Notes under the pieces: generated by a model | The model's database searches: none | Told to the model about the DNA's origin: nothing | Seen by the model: the letters and a program-made list of their open reading frames with translations, nothing else | Program-made: the position numbers and the translations under genes | In this document: positions 1 through 8,763 of the stretch, piece after piece | How the letters are laid out: each line of letters opens with the position of its first letter | Numbering within the stretch: position 1 is the first letter of the stretch | Assembly: GCA_963833965.1 (NCBI GenBank) | Contig: CAWHZZ010000003.1 | Span: forward strand, 124,001-188,000 | Source: CAJCIW01 sp963833965 | GTDB taxonomy: Bacteria; Chlamydiota; Chlamydiia; Chlamydiales; Rhabdochlamydiaceae | Reading direction: 5' to 3' | DNA length: 64,000 nt

Positions 1-555
1 GGCGACGATTGGCAAAAGTTCGCCAATTTCCGCCTCTTGAGCAGCTTTCAAATTTGCCAGCCGGGAAAAAAATTGTTGTTTATGGGGGCAGAACTCGGCA
101 TGTGGAACGAATGGCATTGCAATGAGCAGCTTCCCTGGGATTTACTTCAGTTTGATCGTCATGCGATGCTCAAGCGCTTTATTAAGGACCTTTACCATTT
201 TTATCTTTCCCATCAAGCGCTATGGGAGCTCGATTTTGACCCTCGCGGCTTTGAATGGATCGATTTCTCCGACCGGCAAAACTCTGTCATCACTTATTTG
301 CGCAAAGGGAACAATAAATATCTTCTTGCGGTGCACAATTTTACCCCGAATTTTGTCCCTCAATATTTCGTTCGATTGCCCAATGTTGACTCGATCCAAG
401 AAGTGTTCAATAGCGATAGAGAAGAATATTGGGGTTCTGGCAAAATCAACACGCATGTGGAGATCATCCGCGATCCAAACGAGAGGCGCATTGGGATCCA
501 AGTGCATCTTTCGCCTTTAGCGACGATGATTTTTGAGGTGCAGTTTGTCTACTAA
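1..555 (+). CDS. glgB: 1,4-alpha-glucan branching enzyme, C-terminal part (cut by window edge)
   Basis: The frame is open from base 1 and ends with TAA at 553-555, so this is the 3' end of a gene that begins left of the window. The visible 184 residues carry the end of the catalytic barrel and the C-terminal beta domain of GH13 branching enzymes: a KLLFMGAELGMWNEW stretch, then LPWDLL, then a beta-rich tail. The enzyme makes alpha-1,6 branches in glycogen in the cytosol, and glycogen synthesis is a normal chlamydial trait. The stop codon overlaps the start of ligA, so the two genes are probably co-transcribed. The catalytic residues lie outside the window. Confidence 0.9.
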   Translation, partial: GDDWQKFANFRLLSSFQICQPGKKLLFMGAELGMWNEWHCNEQLPWDLLQFDRHAMLKRFIKDLYHFYLSHQALWELDFDPRGFEWIDFSDRQNSVITYLRKGNNKYLLAVHNFTPNFVPQYFVRLPNVDSIQEVFNSDREEYWGSGKINTHVEIIRDPNERRIGIQVHLSPLATMIFEVQFVY

Positions 556-2545
556 AAGAGAATATTATGACCTCATCGATGAGGTCCAAAAGCACGATAT
601 TTACTATTTTGTCCACGCTAAACCGGTCATTACGGACTATCAGTACGACCAACTCGTCAAAAAGATCGAAGCGATTGAAAAACAGCACCCCGATTGGATC
701 AGTCCTTCATCGCCCACCCAGCGCGTAGGCGAGGCGCTGACGAAAGGGTTTAAACAAGTCGAACACACTGTTCCAATGCTCTCTTTAGCCAATACTTATT
801 CTAAAGAAGAGCTCGAAGACTTCATTAAACGCGTGCAGAAATTGCTTGGCCACTCCCGCGTTCATTTTTTCGCCGAATTAAAAATGGACGGCGTTGCCGT
901 CACGGTGCGCTACGAAAACGGAAAGTATGTCCAGGCATTGACCCGCGGGGATGGACGAAGGGGAGACGACATCACGGCCAATCTCCGGACAATCCGGTCA
1001 GTCCCCATGGAGCTTTATGGCTCCCACCTTCCTGAAGTTCTCGAGGTGAGGGGAGAGGTCTTCCTGACGCATCGCGTTTTTCAAGCCCTGAACAAAGATA
1101 AAGAAGAGGCCGGCGAGGAGCTTTACGCCAATCCGCGAAATGCGGCAGCGGGTTCGTTGAAATTGCTTTCGCCAAAAGAAGTTTACTTAAGGAAATTAAG
1201 CGCCATATTTTACGGATTTGCCGATGAGAACGATCCTCCAGAGCCCACCCAACACGAGTGCCACCAATACCTGAAAAAAATCGGCCTGCCCGTTTTTGAC
1301 GAAGCGCTGCGCGAGCGCTGCCAGGGCATTGATGAAATTTTGAAATTCGCCGGCAAGATCGAAGATAAACGGCATAAACTGCCCTACGATATCGACGGAA
1401 TCGTCGTCAAGGTCGATGAGCTCAAATACCACGACCAGCTCGGTGTCACTGGCAAAAGTCCGCGCTGGGCAGTCGCTTACAAATTCGCTCCCGAGCAAGC
1501 CTCGACGCGGATCAACGATATCACCGTTCAAGTCGGCAGGACAGGCGTTTTGACCCCCGTCGCCGAACTCGAGCCTGTTCATCTTGCCGGGAGCACGATC
1601 TCGCGCGCCACATTGCACAATCAAGAGGAGGTCGAGCGCAAAGACATCCGCATTGGAGACATGGCCATCATCGAAAAAGGGGGGGATGTGATCCCAAAGG
1701 TCGTTGAGGTTGATAAACGGCGCCGCCCGCACGACTCACGCCCTTGGAAAATGCCCAAAAACTGCCCTAGCTGCGGCGAGCGTGTCGTCCATATCGAAGG
1801 CGAAGTTGCCGTCCGCTGCCCGAACGCATCACACTGTCCCGAACAGCAAATGCGCCGCCTCGCCTATTTTGCTTCGAAAGACGCCATGGACATCGAACAC
1901 CTCGGTGAAAAAGTTGTCGAACAACTCTTCGAAAAAAAACTTGTGCAGCGGCCGTCAGATATCTTTGCCCTGACAAAAGATGATCTTGCCAAACTCGACG
2001 GCTTCAAAGAAAAGTCGGTCCAGAATCTCTATGAGAGCATCGACCGCTCCCGGCATGTGACTTTGGCCCGCTTCATCCTCGCCCTCGGCATCAAATATGT
2101 CGGAGAGGGCGTCGCGGAGCTGCTCGCAGAACATGTCGAAGATATCGACGCTCTTGCAAAAATGAGCGCTGATGAGCTCAAAGAGATCCCCGGTATCGGC
2201 GATAAAATCGCCTACTCTGTCGTAGAATATTTCAAAGAGCCCGCCCACCTCAAAGGGATCCACTTGCTTCTGAAGCACGGCGTCAAGCCGCAAGCGATGA
2301 AGCTGAAACGGCGCAAAGACCATGCCTTTTCAGGCAAGACCTTCGTCCTCACGGGCGCGCTCCAAAAGTACACGCGCGACGAGGCCGCGCGGCTGATCAA
2401 AGAGCGCGGAGGAAAAGTCACAGGATCAGTGAGCAAAAACACAGACTATCTCGTTGTCGGCGAAGACCCAGGCTCCAAGCTCGACAAAGCGCGTGAACTC
2501 GACGTGAAGATACTCACTGAAGACGAGTTCGAGAAAAAACTTTAG
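545..2545 (+). CDS. ligA: NAD-dependent DNA ligase LigA
   Basis: A 666-residue protein, against 671 in E. coli. It seals nicks in replication and repair using NAD+. The adenylation lysine lies in KMDG at residues 113-116. The zinc finger cysteines are at about 407, 410, 425 and 431, matching the family spacing. Helix-hairpin-helix repeats follow, with LKEIPGIGDKIA among them, and a BRCT domain forms the C-terminus (FSGKTFVLTGAL to DYLVVGEDPGSKLDKA). I chose the TTG at 545 because GAGG at 535-538 sits six bases upstream. A TTG at 533 is in frame but has no ribosome site. The start overlaps the end of glgB by 11 bases, suggesting coupling. No ATG is available nearby. Confidence 0.95.
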   Translation: MSTKREYYDLIDEVQKHDIYYFVHAKPVITDYQYDQLVKKIEAIEKQHPDWISPSSPTQRVGEALTKGFKQVEHTVPMLSLANTYSKEELEDFIKRVQKLLGHSRVHFFAELKMDGVAVTVRYENGKYVQALTRGDGRRGDDITANLRTIRSVPMELYGSHLPEVLEVRGEVFLTHRVFQALNKDKEEAGEELYANPRNAAAGSLKLLSPKEVYLRKLSAIFYGFADENDPPEPTQHECHQYLKKIGLPVFDEALRERCQGIDEILKFAGKIEDKRHKLPYDIDGIVVKVDELKYHDQLGVTGKSPRWAVAYKFAPEQASTRINDITVQVGRTGVLTPVAELEPVHLAGSTISRATLHNQEEVERKDIRIGDMAIIEKGGDVIPKVVEVDKRRRPHDSRPWKMPKNCPSCGERVVHIEGEVAVRCPNASHCPEQQMRRLAYFASKDAMDIEHLGEKVVEQLFEKKLVQRPSDIFALTKDDLAKLDGFKEKSVQNLYESIDRSRHVTLARFILALGIKYVGEGVAELLAEHVEDIDALAKMSADELKEIPGIGDKIAYSVVEYFKEPAHLKGIHLLLKHGVKPQAMKLKRRKDHAFSGKTFVLTGALQKYTRDEAARLIKERGGKVTGSVSKNTDYLVVGEDPGSKLDKARELDVKILTEDEFEKKL

Positions 2546-2610
2546 GCGTAAATGTTTGAAGTTAACCACAGAGAAAAGTTCGTATTTTAAGGCGTGGTTT
2601 CAATAAAAAA

Positions 2611-2691
2611 AATAACAGGATCAACAGGATGGTCAGGATAAGAAATCCTCATTTTATTTTTTATCTTGGCTATCCTGGTGATCCTGTTATT
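2611..2691. repeat. imperfect inverted repeat between convergent genes
   Basis: Two arms of about 31 bases (2611-2641 and 2661-2691) are reverse complements with four mismatches, separated by about 19 AT-rich bases. Each arm contains AACAGGATCA-type repeats. It lies between the 3' ends of ligA and a minus-strand gene and could form a long hairpin that acts as a bidirectional terminator. Short AACAGGAT-type intergenic repeats occur in many bacterial genomes, so this may be a widespread repeat rather than a lineage-specific one. No transposase is associated with it. Confidence 0.7.
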
Positions 2692-2710
2692 TTGACTTCT
2701 TCTCGTTACT

Positions 2711-3658
2711 TTAAGCCGCAAAGCAGCTCACGTTCAGGCGGAAAGTTTCTTGAGGGGTGGCGGCCCCTTCCGACTTTCTGAAGGCAATTGCAATGTGAAA
2801 CTCATGCCCGCGGATGCGAGAGGGAAGCAGAAGCCGCTCGCGAAATTGCTCTAACTCTGGGCTGCTAATCTCGAAGTAATAGAAATTGGCCACGTCAGGC
2901 AAGCGGCAGGGTCTTAGCGATTCTAGGCTTTTCACTTCAAAGTGAAATTCCTCTTCCAGTTCTTTAATCTCTCCCCATCCTTTTTTTTGTGCCCATTCAT
3001 GAGGCAAAATGACAGGAATATGCGCCGGAGATGGGTCGATCTGGAAAATCGAAAGCGCCTCGCACCCTTTGTCCCGGATCAAAGGATAAATATCGTTGAT
3101 GAAATCATCGGAAAGTTCAAGGTAAACATAACCATCTTGGCCTTGTCTAAGTACTCCTTTCCTAGGCAGTGCTTGTCGCGCGTAGGCGGAAATCATTGCA
3201 GAATTCGACACAGGGACAGGCATGGCCTCGCGCGTTTCGGCCATCAAACAGCTCGGCGCGTAACCATCGGTGGGAGGGGCGTAGGCAGGATGCCAGAAGA
3301 AACGGGGCGGTCTTGCTACTCGAAAAGGGGGATGAGGCAGTTGGGGGATCAGCAATCTGCGGGGCGGCGCGACGTCTTCTAAAACTGTCGATTTTTCCTT
3401 GTGATCGAGAATTGTTTTCAAGATTTCAAAAACGCGAAAAATCATCAGTTGCGCTTTTCGGAGCAGAGGAGGAATCCCCAATGGATTCAGCTCCACCGTT
3501 GGTTTAGGGCTATTTTGAAAAACAGAAACGATCCGCTCGTCGCCTTGATAAAGGGAAACGGGTTTGAAAAAATTCGGAACGTAAACCGCATCCTCCTTAA
3601 TTACAAAGGGATGAGCTAAAACGGCTACGCGGATATCGAGCGGAGAAATTTTATTCAT
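2711..3658 (-). CDS. conserved-looking hypothetical protein
   Basis: A 315-residue protein I do not recognise. It begins MNKISPLDIRVAVLAHPFVI and has no signal peptide or membrane segment. The middle, roughly residues 90-140, is rich in proline and arginine. The C-terminal half is a mixed alpha/beta region with two short H-hydrophobic stretches, AHIPVILPHEW and HEFHIAIAF. These faintly recall the paired H-x-T/S motifs of 2H phosphoesterases, but the second conserved residue is not T/S, so I do not assign that function. The gene stands alone, convergent with ligA and divergent from the membrane protein at 3785. Codon use matches the neighbours, so it is likely a real gene. Confidence 0.7.
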   Translation of the reverse strand: MNKISPLDIRVAVLAHPFVIKEDAVYVPNFFKPVSLYQGDERIVSVFQNSPKPTVELNPLGIPPLLRKAQLMIFRVFEILKTILDHKEKSTVLEDVAPPRRLLIPQLPHPPFRVARPPRFFWHPAYAPPTDGYAPSCLMAETREAMPVPVSNSAMISAYARQALPRKGVLRQGQDGYVYLELSDDFINDIYPLIRDKGCEALSIFQIDPSPAHIPVILPHEWAQKKGWGEIKELEEEFHFEVKSLESLRPCRLPDVANFYYFEISSPELEQFRERLLLPSRIRGHEFHIAIAFRKSEGAATPQETFRLNVSCFAA

Positions 3659-3784
3659 ACATAAATTATAACATTTTCTTTCATTTTTGAAAACGCACTT
3701 CAGTCAAAAAAAAACCGTTTGATCGCAAATGAAAAAAAGATTATAAAAAAGATTTGTAAACATAACTTATGTAGAGGGATTCAT

Positions 3785-4348
3785 ATGTCCAAAACTCACT
3801 TGAAGTGCGCCTTGATAGGCGGTTTGATCGTTTTCATCTGGGGATTATTCTCTTGGATGGTCTTTCCCTGGCATCAGACTTGTATGAATAAATTCACAAA
3901 TGAATCCGCTGTGGCCGATGCAATTAGAAACAATGCCCCCGTTGACGGCGTCTACATTCTGCCCAATACGTTTGCCTATAACGCGGGAACTTCTGAAAGC
4001 GAAATGAATCGGGGCATGAAAATGATGGAAAACGGTCCATTCATGTTTGCTTCCGTCCGGACGACGGGGATGGGCAAAATGTCGATGGCCCCCTTCATCA
4101 TTTCCCTGATCATCCAAATCATCGGAGCCTTCATCGTCACCTGGATGTTGATGCAGACCAAAGGCCTCTCCGTTAAAAAACAAGTCGGTTTTGTCGCCCT
4201 GTTCGGCCTTGGTATTGGAATCTTGGGCAATCTCCCAAATTGGAACTGGTGGGGTTTTTCCTGCTGCTACGTTCTGACAAATATCGTCGACGTTGTCATC
4301 GGTTGGGCTTTAGCCGGTGTCGGAATTACAAAAGTTCTTAAGAAATAA
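3785..4348 (+). CDS. small integral membrane protein, function unknown
   Basis: A 187-residue protein starting at the ATG preceded by AGAGGGA at 3773-3779. Longer in-frame starts upstream lack a ribosome site. The first hydrophobic helix (about residues 10-28, ALIGGLIVFIWGLFSWMVF) is followed by a polar loop of about 80 residues containing HQTCMNKF and an asparagine- and methionine-rich stretch. Three further helices follow (FIISLIIQIIGAFIVTWML, VGFVALFGLGIGILG, and a last one around CCYVLTNIVDVVIGWALAG). The loop is probably on the outer face of the inner membrane. I recognise no family with a defined function. It is convergent with miaB. Confidence 0.75.
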   Translation: MSKTHLKCALIGGLIVFIWGLFSWMVFPWHQTCMNKFTNESAVADAIRNNAPVDGVYILPNTFAYNAGTSESEMNRGMKMMENGPFMFASVRTTGMGKMSMAPFIISLIIQIIGAFIVTWMLMQTKGLSVKKQVGFVALFGLGIGILGNLPNWNWWGFSCCYVLTNIVDVVIGWALAGVGITKVLKK

Positions 4349-4366
4349 GCCGTGGTTCTCATTTCT

Positions 4367-4404
4367 ACCTGGCCTCGCAAGAGGCCAGGTGATCTTTGAT
4401 CACC
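4367..4404. terminator. pair of hairpins between convergent genes
   Basis: ACCTGGCCTC at 4367-4376 pairs perfectly with GAGGCCAGGT at 4381-4390 across a GCAA tetraloop. Immediately after, GGTGATC pairs with GATCACC across TTT (4388-4404), partly inside the end of miaB. No T-run follows on either strand, so termination may be weak or Rho-assisted. The position between the membrane protein gene and miaB fits a shared transcription end. Confidence 0.5.
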
Positions 4405-5725
4405 GTTTGAGGTGATCTCCGATCAGCGTTTGATGGCTAAATCCAGTCACTTTAATGGTCTGCAAAGTCCCGATCAGCGCGTCGTCGCCTTTGAAGAGCA
4501 CATTTTTCCAGCAGCGCGTGCGTCCCTTGAGATGTTTTTCGTCTCGGTTTCTTCTCTCAACCAAGATCTCCACTTCAGAGCCGAGAAGAGCTTGTCTCTC
4601 TTCGGAGCAAATCTCACTGTGCAGATTGAGCAGGCGTTGAAGCCGGTCCTGCTTGACCTCTTCTGAGATGTCATCTTTCCAGCGGAAAGCGGGGGTTCCT
4701 TTACGGGCGCTATAAGCGAAAATGAAAGCGACAGAATAGCGGATCTGTTTAAAGATGTCATAGGTCATCTGAAACTCTTCTTCTGTTTCCGTCGGGAAGC
4801 CGACGATGATGTCTGTTCCCAGCGAAACATCGGGAACAATCGAGCGGAGCAGCTCCACCTTCTCCAGATACTTTTCCACCGTGTAGACGCGGTGCATCTT
4901 CTTCAAGATCCTGTTCGAGCCTGCTTGAATGGGAAAATGGACGAATTCGCAGGCGGAGTCAAGATCGCGGATCGCCTGCATTAGCTCTAAAGTAATATCG
5001 ACCGGATGGGACGTCATGAACCGCACCCGTTCCAAGCCTGGGATCTTGTCCAGGCGGTAGAGCAGGTCGTGGAAAAGACAGCCCCATTCCGGCTTGTCTT
5101 TTCCATAGCTATTGACATTCTGACCGAGTAAAGTAATTTCTTTATATCCGTTCTGAACGAGCTGCTGGCACTCTTCTAAGATGCTATCAGGTGGGCGGGA
5201 GACCTCTTGGCCTCGCGTATAAGGCACGACGCAATAGGTGCAGAACTTATCGCAGCCGCGGATGATGGAAACATATGCCTTGACCGGGTCGTCCCGCTTG
5301 GCGATCAAGTAGTCTAAATTTTCTTCAAACTGGTCGTCCGTGCGGATCGTCTGCTTGCCGGAGAGCAGCACTTCGTCAAGAACTTCGTTTAATTCGCTGA
5401 TATTGTTCGTGCCGATGACAAAATCCACGTGGGGGAGCTTGCGGAAGATCGTCTCTTTCTTGGCCATGGCCATGCATCCCGTGACCCCGATAATCTGCCG
5501 TTTGTGGGGGCTCCTGCCCAGCTGGCCGATCTTCCCCATCACTTTGCGCTCGGCAAGGTCGCGGATGGAGCAGGTGTTGAAAATGAGCAGGTCGGCGTCA
5601 TTTTCATCCTCGACTCTTGTCAAACCGCGCTTGAGCAGCTGACCGACCATGATCTCGGAGTCGAGTTCGTTCATCTGGCAGCCGTAGGTGCGGATAAAAA
5701 AAGTTTTCAGTGCTCGCGTCGACAT
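4400..5725 (-). CDS. miaB: tRNA-2-methylthio-N6-dimethylallyladenosine synthase MiaB
   Basis: A 441-residue radical-SAM methylthiotransferase that thiomethylates i6A37 in tRNAs reading codons that begin with U. The N-terminal domain has the three cluster cysteines at 16 (TYGCQMNELDSE), 52 (FNTCSIR) and 84 (VTGCMA). The radical SAM motif CDKFCTYC supplies Cys158, 162 and 165. A TRAM domain forms the C-terminus. Length and motif order match MiaB rather than MtaB or RimO. The gene is monocistronic and minus-strand, convergent with the small membrane protein. The ATG start gives the typical N-terminus ending just before the first cluster cysteine. Confidence 0.95.
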   Translation of the reverse strand: MSTRALKTFFIRTYGCQMNELDSEIMVGQLLKRGLTRVEDENDADLLIFNTCSIRDLAERKVMGKIGQLGRSPHKRQIIGVTGCMAMAKKETIFRKLPHVDFVIGTNNISELNEVLDEVLLSGKQTIRTDDQFEENLDYLIAKRDDPVKAYVSIIRGCDKFCTYCVVPYTRGQEVSRPPDSILEECQQLVQNGYKEITLLGQNVNSYGKDKPEWGCLFHDLLYRLDKIPGLERVRFMTSHPVDITLELMQAIRDLDSACEFVHFPIQAGSNRILKKMHRVYTVEKYLEKVELLRSIVPDVSLGTDIIVGFPTETEEEFQMTYDIFKQIRYSVAFIFAYSARKGTPAFRWKDDISEEVKQDRLQRLLNLHSEICSEERQALLGSEVEILVERRNRDEKHLKGRTRCWKNVLFKGDDALIGTLQTIKVTGFSHQTLIGDHLKR

Positions 5726-5900
5726 GTGTAAAAATCTGTTTACATTTGTATATGGTTAACGAGTTTATCCAAATCCTGCTCTTTTGGCAAGAATCACCGT
5801 GGGTTACTAGTTTTTCTGGAAAAAAAATGAAGGGAAAAGTACACTAACATCCATTACTTTACAAAAACATCGTTGAACTTTTTTTTAAGGCCTTAATTTC

Positions 5901-6347
5901 ATGAATAAGAAAAATTCGACCGTCCTTCTGACGAAAGAGGAAGTCATTTCCATCCGAAAGTGGATCTTATTAGACGCGACGGGGAAAACTCTAGGGCGTT
6001 TTGCCGCAGAGATCGCTAAAATCCTTCGCGGAAAACACAAACCGAATTTCACACCGCATGTTGATACCGGCGACGGCGTGGTGATCATCAATGCTGAGAA
6101 AATCATCGTCACCGGCGCTAAAGACGCTCAAAAAATCTACCGCTACCACACGGGCGCTATGAGCGGGATGCGCGAGGTTCCTTACCGAACGATGCTCGCC
6201 AGAAAACCCGACTACATCATTTGGCATGCTGTGAAAGGCATGATGCCAAAGACGCGTCTTACCGAAGCGCAAATGAAGAAATTGCGCATTTATGCTGGCG
6301 ACAAGCACGATATGCAAGCGCAAGCGCCGATCCCAGTTAATATTTAA
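5901..6347 (+). CDS. rplM: 50S ribosomal protein L13
   Basis: A 148-residue protein with the L13 signatures KWILLDATGKTLGRFA near the N-terminus, then HVDTGDGVVIINAEKI, and a C-terminal MMPKTRL stretch. It is one of the first proteins in large-subunit assembly. The N-terminal 18 residues before KWILLD are slightly longer than in many bacteria, but no better internal start is seen. The gene is the first of the usual rplM-rpsI pair, with rpsI starting 16 bases after the stop. Confidence 0.97.
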   Translation: MNKKNSTVLLTKEEVISIRKWILLDATGKTLGRFAAEIAKILRGKHKPNFTPHVDTGDGVVIINAEKIIVTGAKDAQKIYRYHTGAMSGMREVPYRTMLARKPDYIIWHAVKGMMPKTRLTEAQMKKLRIYAGDKHDMQAQAPIPVNI

Positions 6348-6363
6348 TACCGAAGAAGGAACT

Positions 6364-6750
6364 ATGAAAGAAAACATTGGAACAGGCAGAAGAAAAACAT
6401 CGGTCGCCTCAGTGCGCCTCCGCCCCGGCAAAGGAACAGTCCTCGTCAATGGAAAGAAATTTGAAGAGTACTTTCCTCTCCAACTCCAGCGCATGGCGAT
6501 TTTATCTCCCATCCAAAAAGTCTCTTCCCCCGAGCGCTACGACATCCTCATTCGCGTTAAGGGAGGAGGCATCCAAGGGCAAATGATCGCAGCCCGCCTC
6601 GGCATCGCGCGCGCGCTTGTCCTCGAAGATGGTGAACGCAGACACGACCTGAAAGTTCTCGGTTATCTCACTCGCGACCCGCGTAAGAGAGAGCGAAAGA
6701 AATACGGTTTGGCCGGCGCCCGCAAACGCTTCCAATTCTCCAAACGATAA
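6364..6750 (+). CDS. rpsI: 30S ribosomal protein S9
   Basis: A 128-residue protein beginning MKENIGTGRRKTSVASVRL, the standard S9 opening, and ending in the basic tail RKRFQFSKR, whose last residues contact P-site tRNA in known ribosomes. The ATG at 6364 has AAGGA just upstream. An in-frame start at 6292 lies inside rplM and would add a non-homologous extension, so I rejected it. It is second in the rplM-rpsI operon and is followed by a strong terminator at 6783. Confidence 0.97.
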   Translation: MKENIGTGRRKTSVASVRLRPGKGTVLVNGKKFEEYFPLQLQRMAILSPIQKVSSPERYDILIRVKGGGIQGQMIAARLGIARALVLEDGERRHDLKVLGYLTRDPRKRERKKYGLAGARKRFQFSKR

Positions 6751-6782
6751 TCTTACATCTACTATTTTCCTCCTTGTTGATG

Positions 6783-6815
6783 AGGCCTTGAAAATTGCTC
6801 TTCAAGGCCTTTTTC
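6783..6815 (+). terminator. intrinsic terminator of rplM-rpsI
   Basis: AGGCCTTGAA at 6783-6792 and TTCAAGGCCT at 6801-6810 form a perfect ten-base-pair stem with an eight-base loop, followed directly by TTTT and a pyrimidine-rich tail. There is no T-run on the minus side, so it serves the plus-strand operon. Confidence 0.85.
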
Positions 6816-8336
6816 TTAGTTTCCCAAATGATACAGCGTCCCATACTTCTTCTTTAAGTAGTTCACATAGGGCTCTTCGCTTAATGGCTTACCGGTCACT
6901 CTTTGGCAGAGTTCGCCGGGAGTGTATTGTCGGCCATGCTTGTGGATATTCTCTTTGAGCCAGTCGCGGATGAAATCGAGCGAACCCTTGGCCACTTGCT
7001 CTTTCCAATTCGGGTGCGCTTTTTCAAAGGTGTTGAAAAATTGCACGGAATAGAGATTGCCCAGGGTGTAGGTCGGGAAGTAGCCGATGAAGCCTAAAGA
7101 CCAATGGACGTCCTGCAGGCAGCCTTGGCCATCGAATTCCGGGGTGATGCCGAGGTATTCCCTCATCTTTGCATTCCAGGCGTCGGGGATCTCTTTGACT
7201 TTGAGCGCACCCTCCATCAGCGCTTTTTCAATCTCGAAGCGGACGATGATGTGCAGATTATAAGTGACTTCGTCGGCCTCGATGCGTATGAATCCCGGTT
7301 TGACGGCATTGATTGCGTGGTAAAAGTCTTCGAGGAGCACGCCTCCAAATTGCTCGGGGAATTCCTCTTGAAGCAAGGGGAAAAAGTGCTGCCAGAAAAA
7401 ATAGCTTTGGCCGATGAGGGTCTCCCACCAGCGTGACTGGCTCTCATCGATGCCGAGCGAGACTTGCTGGCCGAGAGGGGAACCGAACTGGTCTGGAGGC
7501 AGGTTCATATTGTAAAGTCCGTGGCCCCCTTCGTGAAGGACGGCGCCGAGGCAGAACATGATGTTCTCGGGGTGCACTTTGGTCGTCATGCGGGTATCTT
7601 TTGGGTGCATGCCATTGCAGAAAGGGTGGGCGGAAGTGTCGAGCCTCGACGAGCCGGTATTAAATCCCATCTTGTGCAAAATTTTTTGCGAGAATTCGAG
7701 CTGTTTGTGTCTTGGGCAGTGGCGATAAAGAAAATCCTCGGGAAAGGGGGTTTTTACGCTGATATATTTGATCAGCTGCGTGAGAGGAAGCTTTAACTTA
7801 CTAAATAACGGGGTAAGAAAGGAGGTTTTCATCTCAGGCTCGAATAAATCGAGCAAGGCGTCATATGGGTGCTCTTTAAATCCCAAAATGTCCGCTTTTT
7901 TTCGGCTCAGAGTGACGACTTTTTCCAAATGGGGAGCAAATGTTTTGAAGTCGTTATGCTCTTTGGCGGTCTTCCACACATGGCATGCAGTGGAAGTGGT
8001 CTTGGCAAATTGCTTGACGAAAGCGTTGGGCAGCTTGACCGCTTTGAGATAATCGCGGCGCCATTCGCGCAACGCGGCGATCTGCGGAGCAGAGAACCGA
8101 TCGTCTTTGAGCTCTCCCTTTTCAATGTCGACGAGGGTAGAAAGCGCATTGGCAAACGATTTGCTCGTCCTTTGGCGGTGGACAAGGCTTGCGAGGAGTT
8201 CGATCTGCTGAGAGCGGATTTCGATCGCCTCTTTTGGCATGAAGGTCTCTTGGTCCCAGTCGAGGAGTCCTTCGACAGAGGCCATCAAGGCGATTGTTTT
8301 AGATAAAGAGTGCAATTTGTCGTAAGCGCCGGGCAT
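6816..8336 (-). CDS. carboxypeptidase Taq (M32) family metallopeptidase
   Basis: A 506-residue cytosolic zinc carboxypeptidase of family M32, whose members are about 500 residues. The zinc-binding motif HEGGH is at residues 268-272 (AVLHEGGHGLYNMNLP), and the third ligand probably lies in the following GIDESQSRWWE segment. The M32 motif HPFCNGMHPKDTRMTT precedes it. The enzyme removes C-terminal residues from peptides and probably supports amino-acid recycling. No signal peptide is present. The gene stands alone on the minus strand, and its stop lies directly beside the rpsI terminator. Confidence 0.92.
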   Translation of the reverse strand: MPGAYDKLHSLSKTIALMASVEGLLDWDQETFMPKEAIEIRSQQIELLASLVHRQRTSKSFANALSTLVDIEKGELKDDRFSAPQIAALREWRRDYLKAVKLPNAFVKQFAKTTSTACHVWKTAKEHNDFKTFAPHLEKVVTLSRKKADILGFKEHPYDALLDLFEPEMKTSFLTPLFSKLKLPLTQLIKYISVKTPFPEDFLYRHCPRHKQLEFSQKILHKMGFNTGSSRLDTSAHPFCNGMHPKDTRMTTKVHPENIMFCLGAVLHEGGHGLYNMNLPPDQFGSPLGQQVSLGIDESQSRWWETLIGQSYFFWQHFFPLLQEEFPEQFGGVLLEDFYHAINAVKPGFIRIEADEVTYNLHIIVRFEIEKALMEGALKVKEIPDAWNAKMREYLGITPEFDGQGCLQDVHWSLGFIGYFPTYTLGNLYSVQFFNTFEKAHPNWKEQVAKGSLDFIRDWLKENIHKHGRQYTPGELCQRVTGKPLSEEPYVNYLKKKYGTLYHLGN

Positions 8337-8458
8337 AAAACGTCCTTGGAAAAAAAATTTCTCCCGAGCATATCAGCTTTTTTGAAATTCTTCTAGTGCC
8401 TGAAAAACTCCCGTTTTTGTTAATGTCCTGTTTTTTACTCCAAGGAGAATTATGCAGG

Positions 8459-8754
8459 TATACACAAATAGCGTGAAGAATCGGGAATTTGACAAGGCTG
8501 CGAAGACACGAGAAGGTCCAGTGGCTGCGGGAGACACGAGAAGGTCCGGTGGACCTTCGCAGTGCAAAGCAGGTGAACGAAGTGAACCGGGCAGTGCAAA
8601 GCAGGTGAGCGAAGCGAACTGGGCCCGGAGGGCTCCTCAAAATTTTTGTCCGGAGCGAGAGACCATTACCGAAAGGCAAGGCACGAGTGAGGACGAAAAT
8701 TTCGAGGTAAAGCCGACGCAGTCAAAAACCGATTCTTCAGGTTATTTGTGTATA
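8459..8754. repeat. palindromic repeat element, family P copy 1
   Basis: The left end (TATACACAAATA..TGAAGAATCGG) and the right end (reverse complement TATACACAAATAACCTGAAG) form terminal arms of about 35 bases with a few mismatches. The interior holds a 34-base tandem duplication (CAGTGCAAAGCAGGTGA.. twice) and a duplicated GACACGAGAAGGTCC. A second copy lies at 31666-31840 and half a copy at 55831-55882. Bases that differ between copies 1 and 2 change in both arms, so pairing is kept. No transposase is encoded, as in a MITE. The element is in frame with the SpeD-like gene downstream. Confidence 0.75.
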
Positions 8755-8763
8755 AGTCCATCT

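Noticed and set aside
2711..3658. Assignment of the hypothetical protein as a 2H phosphoesterase
   Set aside because: The two H-hydrophobic stretches lack the conserved T/S, and their spacing is not convincing.
8452..8763. The first 104 codons of the SpeD-like ORF as a real N-terminal domain
   Set aside because: They are a translation of the family P repeat element, low in complexity and unlike any SpeD relative. A start at TTG 8764 leaves a normal-length domain.
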